From: an uncultured Clostridia bacterium
GTDB lineage: Bacteria > Bacillota > Clostridia > TANB77 > CAG-508
Direction: 5' to 3'
Length of the DNA: 42,064 nucleotides
Assembly (NCBI GenBank): GCA_944390295.1
Contig: CALXPV010000006.1
Location: forward strand, 1-42,064
Part shown: in pieces, positions 9,443 to 18,031 of the stretch
Layout: each line of letters begins with the position of its first letter
Numbering within the stretch: position 1 is the first letter of the stretch
Notes under the pieces: generated by a model
Database searches by the model: none
Told to the model about the DNA's origin: nothing
Seen by the model: only the letters and a program-made list of their open reading frames with translations
Made by a program: the position numbers and the translations under genes

Positions 9443-12400
9443 ATGGAAGAAAAATTACTAAATTTGACAAACCCACAAAAAAATATTTGGTATTTGGAAA
9501 AGTTTTATAACAACTCTTCTTTAAATACTATTTGTGGCACAGCTTTTGTAAATGAAGTTACAGATTTTTCTTTACTAAAAGAGTCTATCTGTCACATAGT
9601 AAATAATAATTATAGTTTTCATTTAAAAATCACTTTAGAAAAAAACGAACCAAAACAATATTATAAAGTAATGGAGTATGATGTACCTATAGTTGATGTT
9701 AATTCTAAGGAAGAATATTCCGAATATATAAATAACAAAATTAGTATCCCTTTTGATATTTATAACAAAAATTTATTTAATTTCTATATTTTTAGGTTTC
9801 CTAATGGTTTTTCAGCTTTTACTTTAATTATACATCACTTAATTTCTGATTCTTGGACATTGGGTCTTGTTTGCAATGAAATAATCAAGAATTATTCTAA
9901 TCTAAAAAGAAATTTACCATTATTATCTTATGAGAATACTTATTTAGATTATATTAATTCTGAACAATCTTATATGGAAAGTAATAGATTTACTAAAGAT
10001 AAAGAATATTGGGAAAATTTATTTAAGACTTTACCAGAACCTATAACTATTCCTAAATCAATTAATAATACAAATATAACAAACTCTAGCAAAGCTAATA
10101 GAATAGTTTTTACTGTAGATAAATCATTAATAAATGCTATTCGTAATTTTTGTAAGAATAACAAAGTTTCAGAATTTAATTTCTTTATGGCAGTCTTTGG
10201 TCTTTATTTAAGTAGAGTATGTAAAACTGAAGATTTTGTAGTTGGTACACCTATTTTAAATAGAAATAATTTTAATGCAAAACGTACTTGTGGTATGTTC
10301 ATAAGTACTGCTCCATTTAGATTTGAAATTAATAATAATATTTCTTTTGCTGAATTTTGTAGCATAATTGGAAAAAATTCTTTATCAATGCTTAGACATC
10401 AGCAATATCCTTATTCTAAAATATTGGATTATTTAAGGGAAAATGATACAGAAATCCCAAATTTATATAATGTACTAATTTCTTATCAAATAACTAACAC
10501 TCAATCTAATGAAGAAGGCATTAATTATAATACAACATGGTCTTTTAATGGAAATTGTTCAGATCCTTTGAATATTCAATTATTTGATTTAAATGATACT
10601 GGAAATCTAAATATTGCATATGATTATCAAACAGATATGTATCAATCATCTGATATTAATTTTATGCATAATAGAATTATTTATATAATAAATCAAGTAT
10701 TAAATAATTCTGCTTTATTATTAAAAGATATAGAAATTCTTACACCTGAAGAAAAAGAAAAAATATTAATAGATTTTAATAAAACTGATTTAGAATATGA
10801 CATAAATTCAAATGTAATAAGTCTATTTGAAAAACAAGTAAAAAATACACCTGATAAAATTGCTTTAGTTAGTAATGGGAAATCTTTAACATATAAAGAA
10901 TTAAATAGTTCTGCAAATATTTTTGCCAATTTCTTAAAGAATAAGCATAATGTAAAACCTAATGATACTATTGGAATTATATTAAATCGTTCTTCAAATT
11001 TAATTATTGCAATACTTGCTATACTAAAGTGTGGTGCAAACTATATGCCTATTGATCCAGAATATCCACAAGAACGAATTACTTACATGTTAGAAAATAG
11101 TAAAACTAAAGTAGTAGTTACCAATAATCTTACAGAAGAATATATTCCTGTAAAACATGACCATATAAATATAGATTTATTTAATAGTACTTATAAATTA
11201 GATATAAAAGATACAGAAAATTTAAATGTGAATATTTCTCCAAAGTCTTTAGTATATCTTATTTATACATCAGGTTCTACTGGTAATCCTAAAGGTGTAA
11301 TGATTACACATAGAAACTTACACAATTTTATTTTAGGTATGAAGCAAGCAATTGATTTTAATCCAAATAAAGTATGTGTATCTCTAACAACTATTTGTTT
11401 TGATATTTTTGGATTAGAATTATGGTGTTCTTTATGTTATGGATTAACTCTAGTTTTAGCAGATGAAGAAGAACAAAATGATGTAGTTTCTTTAAATAAA
11501 CTTTGTTTAGAAAATAATGTTAATATTATTCAAACTACACCTTCTCGTTATTCTGCATTACTTAGCAAAGAAACTAATTTAGAATTTTTAAATAATATAA
11601 CAGATATCTTGGTTGGTGGTGAATCTTTACCTAAAAACTTACTTGCAAAATTCAAAGAACTTTCAAATGCTAACATTATAAATGTATATGGGCCAACAGA
11701 AACTACAATATGGTCAACTTTAAAAGATTTAACAAATACTAATCTTATTTCTGTTGGTAAACCTATTGCAAATACACAGTGTTATATTTTAGATAAAAAT
11801 TTAAAACCATTACCATATTACTGTCCTGGAGAACTATATATAGGTGGAGATGGAGTTACAAATGGTTATTTAGGAAGAGAGGATTTAACTGAAGAAAAGT
11901 TTATTCCTTCACCATTTAAAGAAAATGAAAAAATATATAATACAAATGATTTAGCATATTATACTCCTGATGGAGATATTGTGCATTTAGGAAGAACAGA
12001 TTTTCAAGTAAAAATCCGTGGTTATAGAATTGAAGTTGAAGAAATAGAAAATAAAATTATTCGTTTTCCAGGAATAATACATACTGTCGTTATTCCAAAT
12101 AAAAACAATAAATATTTATATTGCTATTATGTTGCAGATGAACAAATTAATCCTTCAAAATTAATATCTTTTTTACTTAAATATTTACCTAATTATATGA
12201 TTCCTGCTTATTTTAAAAGGATTGATAAAATTCCATTAACTCCTAATGGAAAAATTAACAGAAAAGCATTACCTCCAATAGACGAAAATACAAATACTAA
12301 TATAGAACTTGCACAAACTAATACTGAAAAATTGATTTCTTCTATACTAGAAAAAATCTTAAAAACAGATAATTTGGACATTAATACTCCGTTTTTATCT

Positions 12401-13759
12401 TTGGGAATTGATTCTCTTGGAATAATAGAACTTCAAACATCTTTATTGCACTATAACTTAAATTTAACTACTCAAACTTTTTATAGATATCCTACAATAA
12501 AAAGACTTGCTAAAAGAATCGATACTCACGAAGAATATTATACAGAGATGAATTTCCAAATTCCAGAATCATTTAAACATACAGAAACTGAAATAGATAA
12601 TATTAAAGTATGTACAGATCAAAAAACTTTGGGTAATGTTTTACTTACAGGAGCTAATGGATTTATTGGAGTTCATGTTTTACATGAACTTTTGGAAACA
12701 ACTAATATAAAGATTTATTGTTTTGTAAGAGGTACAAGTAAAGTACATGCACTTTCTAGATTAAAAGAAAGTTACGAATTCTACTTTAATAAGGATATTT
12801 CAGAATATTTTAATGACAGAATTTATGTTTTTAATGGAGAAATTATATATGATAATTTTAATTTGTCACAAGAAGATCTAGACATGATAACTTCTAATAC
12901 AAAAACTATTATTCATACAGCAGCAATTGTTAAACATTATGGTGATTTTGAACAATTTAAGGACTCAAATATTGATGGTACAAGAAGAATCGCAAGTTTT
13001 GCATATGCAAATAAAAAACGCTTAATACATATATCTTCTATCAGTGTTTCAGGTAATTATCTTGTAAAACAAGATAACCATAATGTAGCATTTACGGAAA
13101 ATGATTTATATATTGGTCAACATTATACAAAAAATGTTTATGTAAATAGTAAATTTGATGCTGAAAAAGTTGTTTACTCTTTTATGGAAAAAGGCTTAAC
13201 TGCAGAAGTTTTAAGAATAGGAATTTTATCAGGAAGATATTCTGATGGAGTTTTCCAAAAGAATATAACAGCAAATGCTTTTTATAGTAGAATTAAATCT
13301 TTAATAGAATTAAAACATTTATCATATACAAATTTAGAACAGCATATAGAATTCACACCAGTGGATTTATGTGCTAAAGCAATTGTTTTATTAGCAGAGA
13401 CTCAAACTGCTGAAAATAAAGTATTCCATTTGTATAATGATAATTTAGTGAATATAAAAGATATTATAAATGTTTTAAAAGACTTTAATTATAATATAAC
13501 TCCTATGGATGACGAAACTTTTAAAGAATACATTTTAAAAGTAGCAGATAGCAGTGAAAATTCTAATCAATTAAAAGGAATAATTAATGATATATCTTTT
13601 GATAATTCTGACGAAGTATTAAACTATAATTTCTCTGTTGATATATCTTCAGAATTTACAAAAAAATATTTAAATCTTTTAGATTTTAAATGGCCAGAAT
13701 TAGATAAAGATTATTTAACTAAAATATTTAAATATATGAAAAAAGTAAAATTTATATAG
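9443..13759 (+). CDS. Single-module NRPS: condensation, adenylation, carrier protein, terminal thioester reductase
   Basis: 1438 residues, a complete C-A-T-R module. The C domain (1-~440) has HHLISDS, catalytic His132. The A domain (~460-945) has YTSGSTG at 608-614, NVYGPTETT, GRTDFQVKIRGYRIE and NGK with Lys937. The carrier domain has the phosphopantetheine Ser991 in GIDSLG. The reductase (~1060-1438) has TGANGFIG (1069-1076, NAD(P)H binding) and YVNSK (Tyr1233, Lys1237), so the product leaves as an aldehyde or, after two reductions, an alcohol. Pocket residues read by hand against GrsA (from Asp654) are D-I-L-Q-L-G-V-I-W plus the invariant Lys, one change from the glycine code DILQLGLIWK. 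With no upstream module, the C domain probably takes an acyl donor (acyl-CoA or acyl-ACP), predicting N-acyl-glycinal or N-acylethanolamine. No phosphopantetheinyl transferase is nearby. Domain order is certain; product is inference. Confidence 0.95.
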   Translation: MEEKLLNLTNPQKNIWYLEKFYNNSSLNTICGTAFVNEVTDFSLLKESICHIVNNNYSFHLKITLEKNEPKQYYKVMEYDVPIVDVNSKEEYSEYINNKISIPFDIYNKNLFNFYIFRFPNGFSAFTLIIHHLISDSWTLGLVCNEIIKNYSNLKRNLPLLSYENTYLDYINSEQSYMESNRFTKDKEYWENLFKTLPEPITIPKSINNTNITNSSKANRIVFTVDKSLINAIRNFCKNNKVSEFNFFMAVFGLYLSRVCKTEDFVVGTPILNRNNFNAKRTCGMFISTAPFRFEINNNISFAEFCSIIGKNSLSMLRHQQYPYSKILDYLRENDTEIPNLYNVLISYQITNTQSNEEGINYNTTWSFNGNCSDPLNIQLFDLNDTGNLNIAYDYQTDMYQSSDINFMHNRIIYIINQVLNNSALLLKDIEILTPEEKEKILIDFNKTDLEYDINSNVISLFEKQVKNTPDKIALVSNGKSLTYKELNSSANIFANFLKNKHNVKPNDTIGIILNRSSNLIIAILAILKCGANYMPIDPEYPQERITYMLENSKTKVVVTNNLTEEYIPVKHDHINIDLFNSTYKLDIKDTENLNVNISPKSLVYLIYTSGSTGNPKGVMITHRNLHNFILGMKQAIDFNPNKVCVSLTTICFDIFGLELWCSLCYGLTLVLADEEEQNDVVSLNKLCLENNVNIIQTTPSRYSALLSKETNLEFLNNITDILVGGESLPKNLLAKFKELSNANIINVYGPTETTIWSTLKDLTNTNLISVGKPIANTQCYILDKNLKPLPYYCPGELYIGGDGVTNGYLGREDLTEEKFIPSPFKENEKIYNTNDLAYYTPDGDIVHLGRTDFQVKIRGYRIEVEEIENKIIRFPGIIHTVVIPNKNNKYLYCYYVADEQINPSKLISFLLKYLPNYMIPAYFKRIDKIPLTPNGKINRKALPPIDENTNTNIELAQTNTEKLISSILEKILKTDNLDINTPFLSLGIDSLGIIELQTSLLHYNLNLTTQTFYRYPTIKRLAKRIDTHEEYYTEMNFQIPESFKHTETEIDNIKVCTDQKTLGNVLLTGANGFIGVHVLHELLETTNIKIYCFVRGTSKVHALSRLKESYEFYFNKDISEYFNDRIYVFNGEIIYDNFNLSQEDLDMITSNTKTIIHTAAIVKHYGDFEQFKDSNIDGTRRIASFAYANKKRLIHISSISVSGNYLVKQDNHNVAFTENDLYIGQHYTKNVYVNSKFDAEKVVYSFMEKGLTAEVLRIGILSGRYSDGVFQKNITANAFYSRIKSLIELKHLSYTNLEQHIEFTPVDLCAKAIVLLAETQTAENKVFHLYNDNLVNIKDIINVLKDFNYNITPMDDETFKEYILKVADSSENSNQLKGIINDISFDNSDEVLNYNFSVDISSEFTKKYLNLLDFKWPELDKDYLTKIFKYMKKVKFI

Positions 13760-13778
13760 TACAAAGGATGTAATTTAT

Positions 13779-15791
13779 ATGAAAAAAAGATTTATTTTTA
13801 AAAAACCTACGTCAAGAATAGTATTAAGATATTGTTTTATTGCATTTATATTTTTGCTTGTTTGTGCAGTATTAATACCAACATTATTAAATTACGCACC
13901 TGGTTCAATTAATACACCATTTGACATAAAAATGTCTTATATCTCTTATGCACAACAGTTAACCATTATTGGTTTTGTAATATTATTAATTATATTTATA
14001 TCAACTAAATTATGTCTTCGTGATGTAGATAATTGGTATACTAATAAAGATAAAAGAAAAGAAAAAAATACTATAGAAAAGATAAGGAAAAAATGTTTTA
14101 ATATACCTTATATCATTTATATAATCGAATTATTTCTTCCTACATTAGGAATCCTTGGAGTAGTTCTCCTTACTGGTAGTCATCATGGAATTATGGTATT
14201 AAAAATATTTGTACTTACACTTTCACTTGCATTTTTGCTTGCAACATTTACATATATATTTTCTAAAAATATATATGCTGAAATACTTGCTAGTACATAT
14301 AAAGAAGGTTCTGATTTAGGAATACGTGTAAATTTAAGAAAAAAAATAGTTTTACAAATAATGCCTTTATTTGTAAGTGTCCTTCTTCTTACTTCTTTTA
14401 TGGGATATTCTAGAAGTGTAAAAGAAAAAGAAGATATATTCTTTACTTTATATAATGCAAGTTTAAATAATAATTTTGATATTAACGAAACATACGAAGT
14501 TGATGAAATTAAAGATATTTTATCTAATATAGAACTATATAGTTCAGATAGTTCCAGATTTATTATCTTTGAAGATAAAGTTATAACTGTTTCTGGTGAT
14601 GCACCAAGTAATTTTTTAGTAGCATATACTAGAGAATTATCTTCTAATTACAATGGCAGAACTTATGATAGTTATGGAATAGATACACAAGGTGCCACTA
14701 TAAAATTAAATTCTACAGAAGGAATTTGCTATGTTGGAATTTCATATAGCATTTCTTCTATAGAAACTATATACTTTTTAGGAATTACCTGTGGTATTTT
14801 ATTAGTAATTGTTGGATTATTATTACATTATTTTTCAACTTCTATTACAACAGATATTAACAGAGTTACTAATGGTTTAAACTATATTTATAATAATTCA
14901 AAATTAGGATATATCGAAAAATTACCTGTTATCTCAAATGATGAATTTGGTGATTTAACAATTGCATTTAATAAAGTACAAGATAAAACTAAAGAATATA
15001 TTGAAACAATTAGATCTAATCAAGAAACATTAATGGAAAGAGAACGTTTAGCATCTTTAGGACAATTAATTGGAGGTATTGCACACAACCTAAAAACACC
15101 AATAATGTCAATTTCAGGTGCTGCAGAAGGATTGTCTGATTTAGTAAAAGAATATGATTCTTCTATTGGAGATAAAGATGTAACAGAACAAGATCATCAT
15201 GATATTGCAAAAGATATGAATTCTTGGATAGAAAAAATCAAAAATTATACAGAATATATGTCAGATGTTATAACCGCAGTTAAGGGGCAAGCAGTAAACT
15301 TCTCTTCTAATAATAGTATCCACTTTTATATGGATGAATTATTAAAGAGTATTAATATATTAATGAAACATGAGTTGAAAAATGCTTTAGTTACACTTAA
15401 TATAAATAATTATGTACCATCAAATGTATATTTAAATGGTGATGTTAATAGTTTAGTACAAGTTGTTAATAACATGATTTCAAACTCTATTCAAGCATAT
15501 GATGGAGAGCCAAATAAATCAATTGATTTAACATTAAAAACACAAGACAACAATATAATAATAGAAATTAAAGATTATGGTCCAGGTATGTCAAAAGAAG
15601 TTCAAAATAAATTGTTTAAAGAAATGATAACTACAAAAGGAAAAAACGGAACCGGACTTGGATTATTTATTTCTTACTCAACAATTAAGGCACATTTTAA
15701 TGGTAATTTAACTTGTGAATCTAATAAAAATGGAACAACATTTACAATAACAATTCCATTATCTAGTGATTTAACTAAAACGGATAAGTAA
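13779..15791 (+). CDS. Multi-pass membrane sensor histidine kinase
   Basis: 670 residues, 19 nt after the NRPS with RBS AAAGGATG and no terminator between, so the two are one operon. The N-terminus has about five hydrophobic helices (roughly 18-38, 60-76, 111-131, 139-158, 191-208), then an extracytoplasmic region of ~115 residues and a further helix (~327-349) leading into a HAMP-like linker. The kinase core is intact: phospho-acceptor His436 in GGIAHNLKTP, N box MISNSIQAYDG, G1 box DYGPGMS and G2 box GTGLGLFISY. It should autophosphorylate in response to an outside or membrane-dissolved cue. The NRPS product is an attractive candidate cue, inferred only from linkage. The stop codon sits in the loop of its own terminator. 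Likely partner: the REC-HD-GYP regulator downstream. Confidence 0.93.
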   Translation: MKKRFIFKKPTSRIVLRYCFIAFIFLLVCAVLIPTLLNYAPGSINTPFDIKMSYISYAQQLTIIGFVILLIIFISTKLCLRDVDNWYTNKDKRKEKNTIEKIRKKCFNIPYIIYIIELFLPTLGILGVVLLTGSHHGIMVLKIFVLTLSLAFLLATFTYIFSKNIYAEILASTYKEGSDLGIRVNLRKKIVLQIMPLFVSVLLLTSFMGYSRSVKEKEDIFFTLYNASLNNNFDINETYEVDEIKDILSNIELYSSDSSRFIIFEDKVITVSGDAPSNFLVAYTRELSSNYNGRTYDSYGIDTQGATIKLNSTEGICYVGISYSISSIETIYFLGITCGILLVIVGLLLHYFSTSITTDINRVTNGLNYIYNNSKLGYIEKLPVISNDEFGDLTIAFNKVQDKTKEYIETIRSNQETLMERERLASLGQLIGGIAHNLKTPIMSISGAAEGLSDLVKEYDSSIGDKDVTEQDHHDIAKDMNSWIEKIKNYTEYMSDVITAVKGQAVNFSSNNSIHFYMDELLKSINILMKHELKNALVTLNINNYVPSNVYLNGDVNSLVQVVNNMISNSIQAYDGEPNKSIDLTLKTQDNNIIIEIKDYGPGMSKEVQNKLFKEMITTKGKNGTGLGLFISYSTIKAHFNGNLTCESNKNGTTFTITIPLSSDLTKTDK

Positions 15792-15807
15792 AGCTTATCC
15801 GTTTTTT
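15777..15807 (+). terminator. Terminator of the NRPS-kinase operon
   Basis: Stem AAACGGATAAG / CTTATCCGTTT with a 5-nt loop and six T residues. The 5' arm is coding and the kinase TAA stop lies in the loop, so the gene ends inside its terminator. Confidence 0.85.
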
Positions 15808-15860
15808 CCTGTTATTAAATTAGATTTTTTTACATTTATATTACTTTTTCTCTTTTTTTC

Positions 15861-15889
15861 TTGCTTTTCTATTTTTTTATTTATATAAT
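15861..15889 (+). promoter_or_regulatory. Promoter of the REC-HD-GYP gene
   Basis: TTGCTT (15861-15866), 17-nt spacer, TATAAT (15884-15889), followed by the strong RBS AAGGAGGG before the ATG at 15914. It indicates transcription separate from the kinase. Confidence 0.55.
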
Positions 15890-15913
15890 TTTGATATTAA
15901 GGAGGGTTCTATC

Positions 15914-16942
15914 ATGAGAAAAAATATGGTTTCCACGCAAAAATCCGAATTTAAAGTAATAGCTGTAGATGATGAACAAGGAATTCTAGATTCTTTATCA
16001 ATTTTTATGAAAAGATCTGGATACGACTTTGTTGGTATTACATCACCTATAGAAGCAATAGAAAAAGTAAAAAATGAACATTTTGATTTAATGGTTTTGG
16101 ACTTTATAATGGAACCTATCCATGGTGATAAAGTTGTAGAAGAAATACGTAAATTTAATAAAGATTTATATATTTTACTACTTACAGGTCATAAAGATTT
16201 GGCTCCACCTTTAGAGACGATTCATAAACTAGATATTCAAGGTTATTGTGAAAAAAGTGATAAATTTGACCAATTACTTTTATTAATAGAATCTGGTTTA
16301 AAATCAGTTTCACAAATGAGAACTATAAATAATATAAATCAAAACCTAGAAAAAGCATATATGGATAGTATCGAAATCTTACGTCATACTGTTGAAGCAA
16401 AAGATCCTTATACAAAAGGTCATTCAGATAGGGTTGCTGAATATTCAGTATTACTTGGTAAAAAACTAAATGTTTCATCAGATGACTTACAAATTTTACG
16501 TATTGGTGGGTTATTCCATGATATTGGAAAAATTGGAATTCCAGATAGTATTCTTCTAAAAGAAGGTAAATTAACAGATGAGGAATATAATAAAATTAAA
16601 GAACATCCTTTAATCGGTTTTAATATATTAGAACATGCTTCTATGTTTAAAAATATATTAGATATTGTAAAATACCATCATGAAAGGTTCGACGGTAATG
16701 GATATCCAGAAAAACTTGATGGCAATAATATTCCTTATTTAGCAAAAATAGTTGCTGTCGCAGATAGTTTTGATGCAATGACATCAAAAAGAAGTTACAG
16801 AGATTCTTTAGACATTACAATTGTAAAAGATGAAATACTAAAAAATCTTGGTACACAATTTGATCCTGAAATTGGAATCGCATTTTTGGATATTATTGAT
16901 AATAATTTTGATTCAATCCAGGAAATTCAAAAAAAGTTTTAA
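15914..16942 (+). CDS. Response regulator with HD-GYP output (cyclic di-GMP phosphodiesterase type)
   Basis: 342 residues. An N-terminal receiver domain (~14-130) has the acidic pair Asp19/Asp20, phospho-acceptor Asp63 (VLDFIMEP) and Lys114. A short helical linker leads to a full HD-GYP domain (~155-330) with HSDRVAEY (from 170), FHDIGKIG (His202, Asp203) and HHERFDGNGYP (255-265, with the GYP triad), all metal- and substrate-binding signatures present. Family knowledge: HD-GYP proteins hydrolyse cyclic di-GMP. There is no DNA-binding domain, so signal output should be a change in second messenger. It follows the histidine kinase gene but behind a terminator and with its own promoter. Pairing with that kinase is likely but inferred. 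Downstream is an imperfect hairpin (~16956-17006). Confidence 0.93.
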   Translation: MRKNMVSTQKSEFKVIAVDDEQGILDSLSIFMKRSGYDFVGITSPIEAIEKVKNEHFDLMVLDFIMEPIHGDKVVEEIRKFNKDLYILLLTGHKDLAPPLETIHKLDIQGYCEKSDKFDQLLLLIESGLKSVSQMRTINNINQNLEKAYMDSIEILRHTVEAKDPYTKGHSDRVAEYSVLLGKKLNVSSDDLQILRIGGLFHDIGKIGIPDSILLKEGKLTDEEYNKIKEHPLIGFNILEHASMFKNILDIVKYHHERFDGNGYPEKLDGNNIPYLAKIVAVADSFDAMTSKRSYRDSLDITIVKDEILKNLGTQFDPEIGIAFLDIIDNNFDSIQEIQKKF

Positions 16943-16955
16943 TTTGTATAAAATG

Positions 16956-17006
16956 AAAAGTTATCTTTATCTACAGAATTTATACAAAAGATAAAGTCAT
17001 ACTTTT
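16956..17006 (+). terminator. Possible weak terminator after the HD-GYP gene
   Basis: CTTTATC pairs with GATAAAG (7 bp, large loop), extended imperfectly by AAAAG/CTTTT and followed by CTTTTATATA. Weaker than the other terminators here. Confidence 0.35.
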
Positions 17007-17046
17007 CTTTTATATATATATAATTTATTAAGGAGGGGGTTTTTAT

Positions 17047-17973
17047 ATGATACTACCAGCATCAGAAACCAGAAAAATGGCCCGTGAAGCATTACAAGGT
17101 AAATGGGGAAAATCTGCTTTAATTATTTTAATATATTTAGCAATTTCTCTTGTAATAGGTTTACTTTCTGCAATTCCTATACTAGGTTTTCTTGTTATGA
17201 TAGGTGAATTTGTTATTATGATTCCTATATCTTTTGGGCTTGGTATGACATTTTTAAAATTAAAAAGAAATCAGGAAGTTGGATATGTAGATTTCTTAAC
17301 AGATGGTTTTAAAAACTTCAGTAGAGCATGGTGTGTTACAGGAAGACTTTTACTTAAAATGATTGTTCCTATAATTCTTTATATAGTGGGATTTGTAATC
17401 ATGACAATCTCTGCTGTATCTTCACTTGTTGGAGCAGTTTCATTAAGTTCTTCTGTAACAGGTACATCTTTAGTATTTATGTTCATATCAATCATATTAA
17501 TCGCAGTAGCTGCTGGTTTCTTTATAGTACTTGGATTAAAATATGCTTTATCAGTACATATAGCAATAGACAATCCAGATATGCCAGCTGCAGATTGTGT
17601 TAATAAAAGTGGAGAACTTATGGATGGAAATTCTGGTAAATTATTCTGCTTAACACTTTCTTTTATAGGATGGTTCTTATTAGCTTCAATTTTACCAGCA
17701 ATCTTTTCTGCTATAGGAATTGATTTCTTATATATTTTAACATTCCTTGCAGCAGAAGTTTTCTTATTACCATATATATACATGGCAATTGTAGTATTTT
17801 ATGAAAATATTGCTGAAATTTCTAATTCTAGCACAGTAGAAACAGCTGGAAATGTAACAACAGAAGAAAATACTAATGGAATTCAAGAAAAATCTGGTTC
17901 ACAAGATGTTAGAGCTGAAATAGTAGATATTCCAGAATTAGAAAAAAAACCAAATGAGGATAATAATGAATAA
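17047..17973 (+). CDS. DUF975-family integral membrane protein
   Basis: 308 residues. RBS AAGGAGGGGG precedes the ATG. The N-terminus ARKMAREALQGKWGKSA-like stretch (residues ~9-24, Arg-Lys-Met-Ala-Arg then GKWGKSA) and about six hydrophobic segments match the DUF975 family of Firmicutes membrane proteins of unknown function. The loop DNPDMPAADCVNKSGELMDG before the last two helices is also typical. The C-terminal ~50 residues are an acidic, Asn/Glu-rich cytoplasmic tail. Function unknown. It follows the HD-GYP gene on the same strand by ~100 nt and ends at a strong bidirectional terminator. Confidence 0.8.
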   Translation: MILPASETRKMAREALQGKWGKSALIILIYLAISLVIGLLSAIPILGFLVMIGEFVIMIPISFGLGMTFLKLKRNQEVGYVDFLTDGFKNFSRAWCVTGRLLLKMIVPIILYIVGFVIMTISAVSSLVGAVSLSSSVTGTSLVFMFISIILIAVAAGFFIVLGLKYALSVHIAIDNPDMPAADCVNKSGELMDGNSGKLFCLTLSFIGWFLLASILPAIFSAIGIDFLYILTFLAAEVFLLPYIYMAIVVFYENIAEISNSSTVETAGNVTTEENTNGIQEKSGSQDVRAEIVDIPELEKKPNEDNNE

Positions 17974-17980
17974 TCTATAC

Positions 17981-18017
17981 AAAAAAGACATTACTTTTTA
18001 GTAATGTCTTTTTTTAA
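17981..18017. terminator. Bidirectional terminator between convergent genes
   Basis: Stem AAAAAGACATTACT / AGTAATGTCTTTTT with a short T loop and long A/T tracts on either side. It serves the DUF975 gene on the plus strand and tex on the minus strand. Confidence 0.88.
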
Positions 18018-18031
18018 TAATTTTTTATTTT

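Noticed and set aside
15914..16942. HD-GYP regulator as third gene of the NRPS-kinase transcript
   Set aside because: A strong terminator (15777-15807) and a separate promoter (15861-15889) intervene, so it is treated as functionally linked but not cotranscribed.
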